DNA of 64,000 nucleotides from Pseudomonadota bacterium (GCA_023387735.1 JAEWHP010000023.1:1-64000); one strand, 5' to 3'. Positions 41,747 to 50,687 are shown, counted from the stretch's first letter. Made by a program: numbers and translations. Notes: a model not told the origin generated them from the letters alone.

Positions 41747-42502
41747 TTAGTGTCCCGGATGAATGGCGTCGTTGAGGTAGATGCAGGTCAGGATCGCGAA
41801 GACGTAGGCCTGCAGGAACGCGACCAGCAGTTCGAGCGCGGTCAGCGCGACGGTGAGCGCCAGCGGCAATATGCCGCCGAACCAGCCGATGGCGCCCAGC
41901 GAGACGCCGAGCATGGCGACGAAGCCCGCGAACACCTTCAGCGCGATATGGCCGGCCAGCATGTTGGCGAACAGACGCACGCTGTGCGAAACCGGTCGCA
42001 GGAAGAACGACAGGATTTCGATGAACATGACCAGCGGCAGGATGTAGCCGGGAACGCCGTGCGGCACGAAAATGCTGAAGAACTTCAGGCCGTTCTTGTA
42101 GACGCCGTAGATCAGCACCGTGAAGAAGACCAGGAGCGCCAGGGCGGCGGTGACGATGATGTGGCTGGAAACCGTGAACGTGTAGGGAATGATGCCGATC
42201 AGGTTCGAGACGCAGATGAACATGAACAGCGAGAAGATCAGCGGGAAGAACTTCATGCCTTCCGCGCCGGCGGTAGAGCGGATCGTCGAGGCGACGAACT
42301 CGTAGGAGATTTCCGCGATCGACTGCATCCGCCCCGGGACCAGCTGTCCTCTCGCCATGCTGCCGATCATCAGCAGCGAGATCACCGCCACGGTGATGAA
42401 CATGTAGAGCGACGAGTTGGTGAAGGCGATCGTGTGGTTGCCGATTTGGCCGATCGTGAAGAGGGGCTCGATATTGAACTGGTGGATCGGGTCGATTTTC
42501 AT
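41747..42502 (-). CDS. atpB: F0F1 ATP synthase subunit a
   Basis: Membrane subunit of 251 residues that forms the proton half-channels against the c ring. It begins MKIDPIHQFNIEPLF, has five to six membrane helices, and carries the essential arginine R176 in SHSVRLFANMLAGH. SIAEISYEFVASTIRSTAG is a conserved loop. It lies between the atpI and atpE genes in the minus-strand operon. Confidence 0.96.
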   Translation of the reverse strand: MKIDPIHQFNIEPLFTIGQIGNHTIAFTNSSLYMFITVAVISLLMIGSMARGQLVPGRMQSIAEISYEFVASTIRSTAGAEGMKFFPLIFSLFMFICVSNLIGIIPYTFTVSSHIIVTAALALLVFFTVLIYGVYKNGLKFFSIFVPHGVPGYILPLVMFIEILSFFLRPVSHSVRLFANMLAGHIALKVFAGFVAMLGVSLGAIGWFGGILPLALTVALTALELLVAFLQAYVFAILTCIYLNDAIHPGH

Positions 42503-42571
42503 CCGCGCGGCTCTTTATCCACCGGCCTGGCCGGCAATCGAATTTCAAATGTCGTGACTTCCCGTCGATGC

Positions 42572-42943
42572 TCAGCGTTTGCGGGAAGCTACGCCTGCAG
42601 ACCTCACCACGTTGACCACGCCGGCGGTGAAGCCAAGCAGCAGAAACACGATGAGACCGAACGGCGATGTCGACAGCCAACGGTCGACTCCCCAGCCAAT
42701 CGCCGCCCCGACGACAACGCCCGCGACCAATTCCGAGGAGAGGCGGAAACCCAGCGCCATTGCAGATGTTCTGGCAGCCGTGTCGCCGCTTTCAGTTCCG
42801 GATTGATCAGTCCTGAGTTTCCGGCTGTCGCGAATTTCGGACAGACGGTGATCGAGACTTCCGAGCCTTGCGGAAAGCGCAGCTTCGTCAGACGACGAAT
42901 GATCGCTATTTCCACTTGCGTTGTCGTTCTTGTCTTTGGCCAT
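42572..42943 (-). CDS. atpI: AtpI/AtpZ-family protein, ATP synthase operon accessory
   Basis: Protein of 123 residues. The N-terminal 60 residues are hydrophilic and charged; two membrane helices follow (about 68-88 and 95-115), with LSSELVAGVVVGAAIGWGVDRW as the family signature. AtpI assists c-ring assembly or Mg2+ handling in other bacteria. The ATG at 42943 was preferred over TTG at 42949. It is the first gene of the operon and lies 67 bases downstream of a sigma70-like promoter. Confidence 0.88.
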   Translation of the reverse strand: MAKDKNDNASGNSDHSSSDEAALSARLGSLDHRLSEIRDSRKLRTDQSGTESGDTAARTSAMALGFRLSSELVAGVVVGAAIGWGVDRWLSTSPFGLIVFLLLGFTAGVVNVVRSAGVASRKR

Positions 42944-43009
42944 GACCAAGACACTAAACGATGCTGCGGTTGATGGAAATTGCGCCCGTCACCCTTGAAA
43001 GCCGCGCGG

Positions 43010-43038
43010 ACCATACTTACCGCGTCTGATCAAGTCAA
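43010..43038 (-). promoter_or_regulatory. sigma70-like promoter of the atp operon
   Basis: Read on the minus strand, TTGACT (43038-43033) and TATGGT (43015-43010) are separated by 17 bases, close to the housekeeping consensus. It lies 66 bases upstream of the atpI ATG in an otherwise gene-free 275-base gap. Confidence 0.5.
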
Positions 43039-43218
43039 GATTGCGCCGTAGCCAGTTAGTGCGTTGATTTGACACGATTTATTTTCGTGCTGTCAGCAAC
43101 CCCTTCTACCTGTCATCGCAGTGCAACAGCTGGCGCGACATCGTTCGATCTTGCGTGGATTTCGCCGACCTGTTGGGATGCCCCAAACTAACCTCGAATC
43201 CCGCTTCCCGGAGAGCGC

Positions 43219-43842
43219 ATGCCACGCCAGGTCGATTACTATTTCTCGTTTCAATCGCCGTGGGCCTATATCGGACATAGAGCCTTTCGTGAGCTCGTAA
43301 GTACTTATGAACTCAGGGTGAATTACAAGCCCGTGGTGCTGGTCGACCTGTTCTCGGAAACCGGCGGATTGCCGCTGATGAAACGCCATCCGGTGCGGCA
43401 GCGCTACCGGATGGTCGAACTGCAGCGCTGGCGCGACAAGCGCGGCCTGAACTTTCACCTGCAGCCGGCGCACTGGCCGTTCAATGCACGGCTCGCCGAT
43501 GGCGTCGTGATCGCGGCGGTCGAGGCCGGCCTCGATCCCGAACGATATCTGCAGCGGGGCTTTGCCGGCGTCTGGGAAAACCAGCTCAATCTGGCCGATC
43601 CCGCAACGATCGTGAAACTGGCCGACGAATCCGGGCTGCCCGGAAAGCAGTTGGTGGAGCGATCGGGCGCGGAGGAAATCAGCGCGGCCTATGAGCAGAA
43701 CCGGCAGGATGCGCTGGACGCCGACGTGTTCGGATCGCCGGTCTATGTGCTCGATGGCGAGGTTTTCTGGGGACAGGACCGCATCGAATTGCTGGCCGAT
43801 GCGTTGAAGTCCGGCCGCGGGCCCTATAGCTCCAAGGTCTAG
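43219..43842 (+). CDS. 2-hydroxychromene-2-carboxylate isomerase/DsbA-like oxidoreductase
   Basis: Thioredoxin-fold protein of 207 residues (kappa-GST/HCCA isomerase group). The N-terminus VDYYFSFQSPWAYIGHRAF places a serine where DsbA has the CxxC, as in the glutathione-dependent isomerases of naphthalene degradation. FGSPVYVLDGEVFWGQDRIELL is the conserved C-terminal cis-proline region. GGAG precedes the ATG. No aromatic-degradation genes flank it, so the substrate is open. Confidence 0.88.
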   Translation: MPRQVDYYFSFQSPWAYIGHRAFRELVSTYELRVNYKPVVLVDLFSETGGLPLMKRHPVRQRYRMVELQRWRDKRGLNFHLQPAHWPFNARLADGVVIAAVEAGLDPERYLQRGFAGVWENQLNLADPATIVKLADESGLPGKQLVERSGAEEISAAYEQNRQDALDADVFGSPVYVLDGEVFWGQDRIELLADALKSGRGPYSSKV

Positions 43843-43936
43843 CGAAGGAGCAGGAGCGCGTGATCGTGCTCTACGCGCCTTGAAAGCGCCCCGGCGGTTG
43901 AGGAAACCGCTATTGTCCGGAGGCGGGAACAAGCCC

Positions 43937-44479
43937 ATGCGCACAGCAAAATCATCCTCGATATCCGCAGCCATTCTTATGCTCGCCCTGACCTTCGCGT
44001 GCGCCGTTCCTGCGCTCGCAGGCCCGATGCCGGAGACGGAGAACGGCCGTTACGCGCTGTCGCCGGCCGGCGATGGCGTGCTTCGGCTCGATACCAGAAC
44101 CGGCGCGGTGTCGACCTGCAACAATTCGGGCGCAGGCTGGGCCTGCTACGCTGTGCCCGATGAACGCGCGGCGATGGATTCCGAAATTGGCCGGCTGCAG
44201 GCCGACAACGAACGGCTCAAGGCCGACAATGAAAAGCTGAAGAAGGAACTCGCCGAGCGCGAGCCGACCGTGTCCGGCAAGATCGAGGAGCCGCTGCCGA
44301 AATCCGACTCGCTCAAGAAGAGCGAGCCGAAGGTGGCCGAGGGCGAGCGCAAGATCGAAATTCCGCTGCCGAGCGACCGCGACATGGATCGCGTGATGTC
44401 GTTCCTGGAGCAGGCGTGGCGGCGATTGATCGAGATGGCCAACCGGCTGCAGCGGGACGCCAACAGCAGCAAGATTTGA
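43937..44479 (+). CDS. exported coiled-coil protein, unknown function
   Basis: Protein of 180 residues. A signal peptide (about 1-28) ends PALAGP. The mature N-terminus has a two-cysteine beta segment (NGRYALSPAGDGVLRLDTR, CNNSGAGWACYAVPDE). A heptad coiled coil (about 85-115, LQADNERLKADNEKLKKEL) and a charged C-terminal helix follow. It probably oligomerises in the periplasm. The start at 43937 was chosen over 43880 because it begins the signal peptide. No family function is known to me. Confidence 0.75.
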   Translation: MRTAKSSSISAAILMLALTFACAVPALAGPMPETENGRYALSPAGDGVLRLDTRTGAVSTCNNSGAGWACYAVPDERAAMDSEIGRLQADNERLKADNEKLKKELAEREPTVSGKIEEPLPKSDSLKKSEPKVAEGERKIEIPLPSDRDMDRVMSFLEQAWRRLIEMANRLQRDANSSKI

Positions 44480-44515
44480 CGCGGCGGCTTTTTCTCCGTC
44501 GTCCCGGTTTCGTTT

Positions 44516-44635
44516 GTCGTCCCGGCGAAGGCCGGGACGCATCATCACCGCTGTCGGTTGTTTGCAAATAGTATCGACCGATCGGCTGAAATCGAAAAGC
44601 CGCGGCGTATGGGTCCCGGCCTTCGCCGGGACGAC
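44516..44635. repeat. paired REP palindromes, GTCCCGGCGAAGGCCGGGAC family
   Basis: Two copies of a 26-28-base element face each other: GTCGTCCCGGCGAAGGCCGG(GAC) at 44516-44538 and its inverse GGTCCCGGCCTTCGCCGGGA(CGAC) at 44612-44635. Each copy is itself a hairpin (CCCGGC-GAAG-GCCGGG), and together they form a larger stem around a 70-base AT-richer centre. This layout is BIME-like. It lies between the coiled-coil protein gene and yjbQ. Confidence 0.85.
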
Positions 44636-44647
44636 GGAGAGAGTTCA

Positions 44648-45121
44648 ATGACTTCACAAAAATCCATCTCCCGCACCGCTCCTTCCGTTGTCGCCGCCAC
44701 CTCCGTCGTGTCCTCGCTGCTGACCGTGCAGACGTCTGGCACGGGCTTCACCGACCTCACTGCCGAGGTCGCCAAATTCGTGGCGGAGGCGCGGGCGCGC
44801 GAAGGCGCAGTGACGCTGTTCATCCGCCATACCTCGGCGTCGCTGACGATCCAGGAGAACGCCGATCCGACCGTGCTCGTCGACCTGACGACGGCACTGA
44901 ACCGGCTCGCACCCGAGAATGCCGGATGGCGCCACGACACCGAGGGGCCGGACGACATGCCGGCGCATATCAAGACCATGCTCACCGCAACCTCGCTGCA
45001 TGTCCCCGTGCTGGGCGATGCGCTGGTGTTGGGAACGTGGCAGGCGATCTACCTCGTCGAACATCGCGCGCGGCCGCACCGGCGGGAGATCGTGCTGCAA
45101 TTCGTCGGCGCCACGGAGTGA
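44648..45121 (+). CDS. YjbQ/UPF0047 family protein
   Basis: Protein of 157 residues. Family blocks are FTDLTAEVAKFVAEARAREGAVTLFIRHTSASL, TIQENADPTVLVDL, WRHDTEGPDDMPAHIKTML and a C-terminal LGTWQAIYLVEHRARPHRREIVLQFVG. Conserved His and Glu residues suggest a metal or phosphate site, and some members show thiamine-phosphate synthase activity; the function here is open. The start at 44648 directly follows the paired REP element. Confidence 0.88.
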   Translation: MTSQKSISRTAPSVVAATSVVSSLLTVQTSGTGFTDLTAEVAKFVAEARAREGAVTLFIRHTSASLTIQENADPTVLVDLTTALNRLAPENAGWRHDTEGPDDMPAHIKTMLTATSLHVPVLGDALVLGTWQAIYLVEHRARPHRREIVLQFVGATE

Positions 45122-45134
45122 GACGTGTAAAACA

Positions 45135-45166
45135 AAGCCGGCCGCGAATGGCTTCGCGGCCGGCTT
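45135..45166. terminator. bidirectional terminator between yjbQ and MFS gene
   Basis: A 13-base GC-rich stem (AAGCCGGCCGCGA with TCGCGGCCGGCTT) has a six-base loop and is followed by short T-tracts on both strands. It lies between convergent genes. Confidence 0.85.
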
Positions 45167-45202
45167 GTTTGCAAGGGCAGGCGCTACTCGCACCCACCAG
45201 GT

Positions 45203-46861
45203 CTACTTGGTGATGTCGACGTCCTTGGTCTCGGGCAGGAAGAAGAACCCGACGACGACGGTGATCGACGCGAAGATGATCGGGTACCAGAGGCCGGCGT
45301 AGATATCGCCGGTCGAGGCCACGATCGCGAAGGCGGTCGCCGGCAACAACCCGCCGAACCAGCCGTTGCCGATGTGATACGGCAGCGACATCGAGGTGTA
45401 GCGGATCTTGGTCGGGAACAGTTCGACCAGCATCGCCGCGATCGGCCCGTAGACCATGGTGACGAAGAGCACCAGGATGAACAGCAGTCCGATAACGGCA
45501 GCGACCTGCGGACGGAAGACGTCGAACGGATGCGACATCTTCACGATCTGGGCGTCGCCGGCCTTCGGGTAGCCAGCAGCCTGCACCGCCGCCAGCACCT
45601 GCGGGTTCGATGCCGCTGCCGTGTAAGGCACATCGTTGCCATTGACGACGACCTTCACCCCGGAGCCTGCCGCGCCATAGCTGGTCGAGTACTTGACCGA
45701 TTGCTGCGAGAGGTAGGCGCGGGCGGTATCGCATGGCGCCGTGAAGACACGGGTGCCGACCGGGTTGAACAGGTCGCCGCAGCCCTTCGGATCGGCGACC
45801 ACCTCGACCTTGACCGTCTCGATGGCCTTCTCCAGCGCCGGGTTGGCATTGGTGGTGATCATCTTGAAGATCGGGAAGAAGGTCAGCGCCGCGATCAGGC
45901 AGCCGCCCAGGATGATCGGCTTGCGGCCGATCTTGTCGGACAGGATGCCGAACACGATGAAGAAGCCGGTGCCGAGCAGCAGCGACCAGGCGATCAAGAG
46001 GTTGGCGGTATAGCCGTCGACCTTCAGGATCGATTGCAGGAAGAACAGCGCGTAGAACTGGCCGGTGTACCAGACGACGCCCTGGCCCATCACGCCGCCG
46101 ATCAGGGCGATCAGGACGAGCTTGGCGTTGCTCCAGTTGGCGAAGGCTTCGGTCAGCGGCGCCTTGGAGCCCTTGCCTTCCTCCTTCATCCTCTGGAAAA
46201 CCGGTGATTCATTCAGCTTGAGCCGGATGACGACGGACACGCCGAGCAGCACCACCGAGAGCAGGAACGGAATGCGCCAGCCCCATGCGGCGAATTCAGC
46301 CTCGCCGAGGATCGTTCGGGTGAACAGGATCACCAGCAACGACAGGAACAGGCCGAGCGTTGCCGTGGTCTGGATGAATGACGTGTAGTAGCCGCGCTTG
46401 CCGTGCGGCGCGTGCTCGGCCACGTAGGTCGCGGCTCCGCCGTACTCGCCGCCGAGCGCGAGGCCCTGCAGCAGGCGCAGACCGATCAGGATGATCGGCG
46501 CGGCGATACCGATGGTGGCGGCGTTGGGCAGCAGGCCGACGATGAATGTCGACAGGCCCATGATCAGGATGGTGACGAGGAAGGTGTATTTGCGCCCGAC
46601 GATGTCGCCGACACGCCCGAACACGATCGCGCCGAACGGGCGCACCAGGAAGCCCGCGGCAAACGCCAGCAGCGCGAAGATGTCGCGGGTGGCCGGCGGA
46701 TAGGCCGAGAAGAACTGTGCGCCGATGATGCCGGCGAGCGACCCGTAAAGGTAAAAGTCGTACCATTCGAAAACGGTGCCAAGCGAAGATGCGAAGATGA
46801 CGAAGCGTTCGTCCTTCGTCATCCCCTTGGACTTGCCGGACGTAACAGCCATTGTGGACAT
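45203..46861 (-). CDS. MFS metabolite:H+ symporter (MHS family) with large inserted domain
   Basis: Transporter of 552 residues, about 110 longer than typical proline/betaine or alpha-ketoglutarate symporters. It begins KDERFVIFASSLGTVFEWYDFYLYG, with FGRVGDIVGRKYTF (motif A) and GLALGGEYGGAATYVAEHAP, all MHS signatures. After helix 10 there is an extra hydrophilic segment at about 336-452 with two cysteines (C361 and C377), probably periplasmic; then two final helices and a short tail. The ATG follows GGGGAG. The substrate (an organic acid or betaine) is inferred from the family only. Confidence 0.9.
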   Translation of the reverse strand: MSTMAVTSGKSKGMTKDERFVIFASSLGTVFEWYDFYLYGSLAGIIGAQFFSAYPPATRDIFALLAFAAGFLVRPFGAIVFGRVGDIVGRKYTFLVTILIMGLSTFIVGLLPNAATIGIAAPIILIGLRLLQGLALGGEYGGAATYVAEHAPHGKRGYYTSFIQTTATLGLFLSLLVILFTRTILGEAEFAAWGWRIPFLLSVVLLGVSVVIRLKLNESPVFQRMKEEGKGSKAPLTEAFANWSNAKLVLIALIGGVMGQGVVWYTGQFYALFFLQSILKVDGYTANLLIAWSLLLGTGFFIVFGILSDKIGRKPIILGGCLIAALTFFPIFKMITTNANPALEKAIETVKVEVVADPKGCGDLFNPVGTRVFTAPCDTARAYLSQQSVKYSTSYGAAGSGVKVVVNGNDVPYTAAASNPQVLAAVQAAGYPKAGDAQIVKMSHPFDVFRPQVAAVIGLLFILVLFVTMVYGPIAAMLVELFPTKIRYTSMSLPYHIGNGWFGGLLPATAFAIVASTGDIYAGLWYPIIFASITVVVGFFFLPETKDVDITK

Positions 46862-47153
46862 TTTGAATCGCTCCCCATTGTTCTTGATGTCGAATTTGTG
46901 TTCGCGTCATATCGACGCGCAAAATTCCACGGTCTCCCCCTACATGCTCGGAAAGCGCGGCCAAATAGTACTTTCGGCTTGACGTGGATACCCGACGTCT
47001 CGCGCATCGGGACGAGGTCGATCGCCGCGCAGAATCGGCCCAGGAGGATGAAAGCGAAAACGCGTTATCGCGTAACGACGTAGCTACGGAGAAGTCGCCG
47101 CACTCTGATCCGGAATGGCGATTTTGTTCGGCGCGTCCGTCTAGACTAAAGTC

Positions 47154-47576
47154 CTAAGGGCCGGCGAGTGAAAAAAGCAGCGCGATGGTCAACATCACGA
47201 TGGATATCAGCGCGGTCCACTGCGCAAACTGCAGATAGATGTCCCGCATCAGGACGGAAATCGTCTGCTGCGCGTAGGCCTGGGGCGGGCGGCGCTCTTT
47301 GGGAAGGTAGAGCCACATTTCGGTCCGGCGATGATCCTTGGTTCGGGCTTCATGCGCTTTCAGCATCAGGACAAGCGTCATCACGATCGTCAGGAAACCT
47401 CCCGCCTGGAAGGCCGAACGCGGAAGAAAGGACAATGCGATCATCACGCAGAAGATGGCGAGTGATGCAAACCCGCAGGCGCGCAGCACGGTTTCATAGG
47501 CAATCCGGCGCATCTCTTCCATGACCCGCCACGCTCCGGTCGTTTCGTAAAATTCGGAGGCGGAGCGTAGCGCCAA
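47154..47576 (-). CDS. small three-span membrane protein
   Basis: Protein of 140 residues. Membrane helices lie at about 32-50, 58-74 and 116-137. A hydrophilic loop between helices two and three is rich in charged residues (KAHEARTKDHRRTEMWLYLPKERRPPQ). It lies 32 bases after the neighbouring 107-residue membrane protein gene on the same strand. No family is recognised. Confidence 0.65.
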   Translation of the reverse strand: MALRSASEFYETTGAWRVMEEMRRIAYETVLRACGFASLAIFCVMIALSFLPRSAFQAGGFLTIVMTLVLMLKAHEARTKDHRRTEMWLYLPKERRPPQAYAQQTISVLMRDIYLQFAQWTALISIVMLTIALLFSLAGP

Positions 47577-47608
47577 GGTTTCATGCCCTCAACACTGGAA
47601 CCGGGGTG

Positions 47609-47932
47609 TCAGAGGCCGATCTTGAGAAAGTTACCGGCCGCCGGCAGGGCCAGCAGCGCGGTTGCGGCGAGCCAGATCCAGAGCGAAACGTCGGTCGATT
47701 CCGAGGCGCCGGTGGCCCGCTCGTAGAGCGCCGCCGGAATTCCGCCCAGGATGACCGTGGCGGTCGACACCATCAGCGACGCGAACATCAGCGTCAGCGA
47801 CAGGCTGCCGAACAGCAAGGGGCTGGCAAACGACTGCACATACAGCAGCGCGAAGATAAGCCAGAGCTGGTTGAAGATGCCGTTGATCATTCCGAAGAAT
47901 GCGATGCCGACGAAATAGAAAGTCTTGTTCAT
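47609..47932 (-). CDS. small three-span membrane protein
   Basis: Protein of 107 residues starting MNKTFYFVGIAFFGMINGIF, with hydrophobic helices at about 5-27, 31-55 and 78-98. Its ATG overlaps the stop of the upstream YggT-like gene (ATGA), showing translational coupling. The likely partner of that gene product; the function is unknown. Confidence 0.7.
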   Translation of the reverse strand: MNKTFYFVGIAFFGMINGIFNQLWLIFALLYVQSFASPLLFGSLSLTLMFASLMVSTATVILGGIPAALYERATGASESTDVSLWIWLAATALLALPAAGNFLKIGL

Positions 47933-48249
47933 GGTGCCGCTCCGGAAACCCGCGGGGCGAGGTTCAACAGCAGCAGCGTGTAGTGAAGGATGACGCGCAG
48001 CCAGAACATCCAGACGAAGCCGAACAGCCACACCACGGCGGGAGCCGTGACCTTCGGAGTTACAACCGAGATGACGGCGATCACGGGGTCGGTGATCCGG
48101 CAGAAGAATCGCCAGATGTAATTCGGCGAATCCGCATCGACCATCAGGCCGAGCAGGAACCGGCCAAGCATCGTGTACATCAGCGCCGCAAGTATGAAGT
48201 TCGGCAGGTGGAAGTACCAGTAGGCGATCAGTGAAGCTGTATTGTCCAA
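47929..48249 (-). CDS. YggT-like small membrane protein
   Basis: Protein of 106 residues. MDNTASLIAYWYFHLPNFIL starts it, helices lie at about 6-30 and 68-95, and RFFCRITDPVIAVISVVTPK resembles the ITDP signature of the YggT family (small membrane proteins linked to osmotic or potassium stress and cell division). The start is TTG at 48249, supported by CAGGAG seven bases upstream; no ATG is available in this part of the frame. Confidence 0.65.
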   Translation of the reverse strand: MDNTASLIAYWYFHLPNFILAALMYTMLGRFLLGLMVDADSPNYIWRFFCRITDPVIAVISVVTPKVTAPAVVWLFGFVWMFWLRVILHYTLLLLNLAPRVSGAAP

Positions 48250-48370
48250 ATTCGACTCCTGCAGTGCTTCAGCGATCGGCAAACCGGGCAGCGAGGGCGG
48301 GATCCTGACTTCGCACGACAATGGCAAGCGCGGACTTTTCCGGCAAGCGACGTCATCGCTTCATCCCAAC

Positions 48371-48394
48371 AAAACGGGGCCCCAAGGGGCCCCG
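48371..48394 (-). terminator. terminator after actP
   Basis: On the minus strand a perfect 9-base stem (CGGGGCCCC pairing with GGGGCCCCG, two-base loop) is followed by TTTTGTTGG. It lies 26 bases after the symporter stop and separates it from the three small membrane protein genes. Confidence 0.85.
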
Positions 48395-48419
48395 CTTGTC
48401 GATACGTGTCGCCGTGCTC

Positions 48420-50396
48420 TCAGGCTGTCTTCTCTTCGAGCACCGTTCGGCCCCGCGGCTTCCGGATGTCGTCGACATAGGCCTGCATTTCGGCAGAGGG
48501 CTCCTTGCCCAGCTTGCTGACGATATAGATGACGGCAAAGCCGAGCGGCGCTCCCAACAACCCGCAGGCGATGTTGGTGAGGTTGAACCAGCCGACCTTG
48601 TTGGCGAGCGGGTGGGCCAGCGTCGGGAAGCTCTCCATGGCATTTGGCAATGCCATGGCCTTCGCGATGTCGACCAGCGGTGCGCCGGTTACCGGGTTCA
48701 GCAGTGAGGTCATGCCGAAATACTTCACGCCCATCCCCGGGAAGTATCGGGTCGTGACGAGGTAGAACAGGCACAGCCCGAAGCCGGCAATGATGCCGCA
48801 TATCGCGCCCGTTGCCGTCGCCCGCTTCCACCAGACGCCCATCACGAGCGCCGGGAAGTTGCCGGCCATGGCAAGCGAGAACGCCCAGCCGACCATCGCC
48901 AGGATGTCGGCCGGCTTGGTTGCCGCCGTCGCAGCCGCGACCACGGCGACGATCAACAGCAGCACGCGGGCGATCATCAGCCGGCGCACGGTCGGCGCGT
49001 TGGGGTCGATCATCTTGTAGTAGACGTCGTGCGACAACGCGTTGGCGATGGCGAGCAGCAGCCCGTCTGCGGTGGACAGCGCGGCAGCGAGGCCGCCAGC
49101 GGCGACCAGGCCCGAGATCACGTACGGAAGGCCCGCGATCTCCGGGGTGGAGAGCACGATCACGTCCGTGTTGATCACGAAGTCCTGCAGCCGGACCACG
49201 CCAGGATGGCCGGCGACGGCCTTGCACGCCGCGATAACGGCATCGATGCTGGCCGCGTTCTTGCCGCAGATCTGGATCAGCCCGAGTTCGCCCCAGTTGA
49301 AGAGCCAGGGACGAATGGCGGTCAGATCCCGTCCGATGATGTTGGTGTACACCTCCAGCTTCGAGAACGCCGCGTAGGCCGGCGCCGAGAAGTACAGCAG
49401 GAAGATGAACAGCAGCGACCACGCGACGGACTGGCGTGCCTCACGCACCGAGGGGGTGGTGAAGTAGCGCATCAGGATGTGCGGCAGCGAGGCGGTGCCG
49501 ACCATCATGCACATGATGATGGCGAAGAAGTTCAGCGGCGTGTAGTTGATGAACGGCTGGATGTGCGGCTTCAGCGCAGCCACGCTGGCGAGGCCGGCCG
49601 ACAGCATTTGCTGCTCGCGCGCCGTGATGTCCGCGATTGCCTGTCCGTAGGTAAGTTGCGGAATCGGCAATCCATACTTCATGGTGGACAGGATCACGAT
49701 CGGCGTCAGGTAGGCGATGATCAGCACGATGTACTGCGCCACCTGCGTCCAGGTCACCGCCCGCATACCGCCCAGCATCGAGCAGACCAGGATGCCGACC
49801 AGTCCGGCGAAGACCGCCAGTTCGAACTGCATCCCGAGGAAGCGCGAGGCGATCAGCCCGGTGCCGTAGATCTGCGCCGTCACGTAGGTGAAGGAGCAGG
49901 CCACCAGCACGATCACGCCGAGCGCGCGGGCAAAATTGCCGCCGTACCTGAACGCCAGGAAGTCGGGCACCGTATAGGCGCCGAACTTTCGCAGGTACGG
50001 CCCGATCAGGATCGACACCAGCACGAAGCCGCCGGTCCATCCGAGCACCCATGCGAGGCCGTCGTAGCCGAGCAGGAACAGCGTGCCGGCCATGCCGACG
50101 AACGACGCCGCTGACATCCAGTCAGCGCCGGTCGCCATGCCATTGTAGAACGCCGGCACGCTGCGGCCGGCGACGTAGTATTCCGAGACCTGTGCCGTTC
50201 GCGACAGGACGCCGATGATGGCGTAGACGGCCAGCGTGAAGAATACGAACAGGTAACCGAGAATCTTGTTCGGAACCCCCATCTGCTCGAGCACTGCGAG
50301 CAAGATGACGAAGGCGAGAAAGCCTCCGGTATAGAAGCCGTAGACCCGCCCCAGGTTGTTGAGAAAGTCCGAACTGCCTGCAGATTTGGTAGCCAT
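48420..50396 (-). CDS. actP: sodium:solute symporter, acetate permease ActP type (VC_2705 subfamily)
   Basis: Sodium- or proton-coupled monocarboxylate symporter of 658 residues with about thirteen to fourteen helices. SSS signatures are SEYYVAGRSVPAFYNGMATGADWMSAASF, GGNFARALGVIVLVACSFTYVTAQIYGTG and GGLAAALSTADGLLLAIANALSHDVYYK. It is longer than E. coli ActP owing to a loop around 380-420 and a C-terminal extension ending RGRTVLEEKTA. GAGGGGGAAC precedes the ATG. It lies 12 bases after the DUF4212 gene; this pairing is typical of the VC_2705 subfamily. Confidence 0.92.
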   Translation of the reverse strand: MATKSAGSSDFLNNLGRVYGFYTGGFLAFVILLAVLEQMGVPNKILGYLFVFFTLAVYAIIGVLSRTAQVSEYYVAGRSVPAFYNGMATGADWMSAASFVGMAGTLFLLGYDGLAWVLGWTGGFVLVSILIGPYLRKFGAYTVPDFLAFRYGGNFARALGVIVLVACSFTYVTAQIYGTGLIASRFLGMQFELAVFAGLVGILVCSMLGGMRAVTWTQVAQYIVLIIAYLTPIVILSTMKYGLPIPQLTYGQAIADITAREQQMLSAGLASVAALKPHIQPFINYTPLNFFAIIMCMMVGTASLPHILMRYFTTPSVREARQSVAWSLLFIFLLYFSAPAYAAFSKLEVYTNIIGRDLTAIRPWLFNWGELGLIQICGKNAASIDAVIAACKAVAGHPGVVRLQDFVINTDVIVLSTPEIAGLPYVISGLVAAGGLAAALSTADGLLLAIANALSHDVYYKMIDPNAPTVRRLMIARVLLLIVAVVAAATAATKPADILAMVGWAFSLAMAGNFPALVMGVWWKRATATGAICGIIAGFGLCLFYLVTTRYFPGMGVKYFGMTSLLNPVTGAPLVDIAKAMALPNAMESFPTLAHPLANKVGWFNLTNIACGLLGAPLGFAVIYIVSKLGKEPSAEMQAYVDDIRKPRGRTVLEEKTA

Positions 50397-50408
50397 ATCC
50401 GTTCCCCC

Positions 50409-50687
50409 TCAATCTTCCTCGGCAAAGCCGAATTCGCGGTCGATCTTGTCCTGCTGCCTCGCGAACAGGAACAGCATGACCACGAACACGATGAGCGAGC
50501 CCTGCGCGGCCATGTAGAAGCCGAGCGGGAAGCCGACGATGGGTATCGTTATCTTGTTGAGGGGCACCACGAACATGTGGATCAGGAAGCCGAAAAAGAA
50601 CCACACGGCCAGATGGGTGAACATCAGGCGTGAGGTCTTCGCCCAGTGGGCTTCTTCTCGCTGCTTCAGGTCTCTGGAATCAGGCAT
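50409..50687 (-). CDS. DUF4212 family symporter small subunit
   Basis: Membrane protein of 92 residues with two helices (about 19-42 and 50-73). EEAHWAKTSRLMFTHLAVWFFFGFLIHMFVVPLN and GFPLGFYMAAQGSLIVFVVMLFLFARQQDKID are family blocks. DUF4212 proteins are encoded beside ActP-type sodium:solute symporters and are annotated as their small subunits. The ATG at 50687 was preferred to 50696, which would abut the GAGAGG site. First gene of the actP operon. Confidence 0.9.
   Translation of the reverse strand: MPDSRDLKQREEAHWAKTSRLMFTHLAVWFFFGFLIHMFVVPLNKITIPIVGFPLGFYMAAQGSLIVFVVMLFLFARQQDKIDREFGFAEED

Noticed and set aside
47050..47083. 11-codon frame after AGGAGG
   Set aside because: Good ribosome-binding site but only eleven residues with no context to support a leader peptide.
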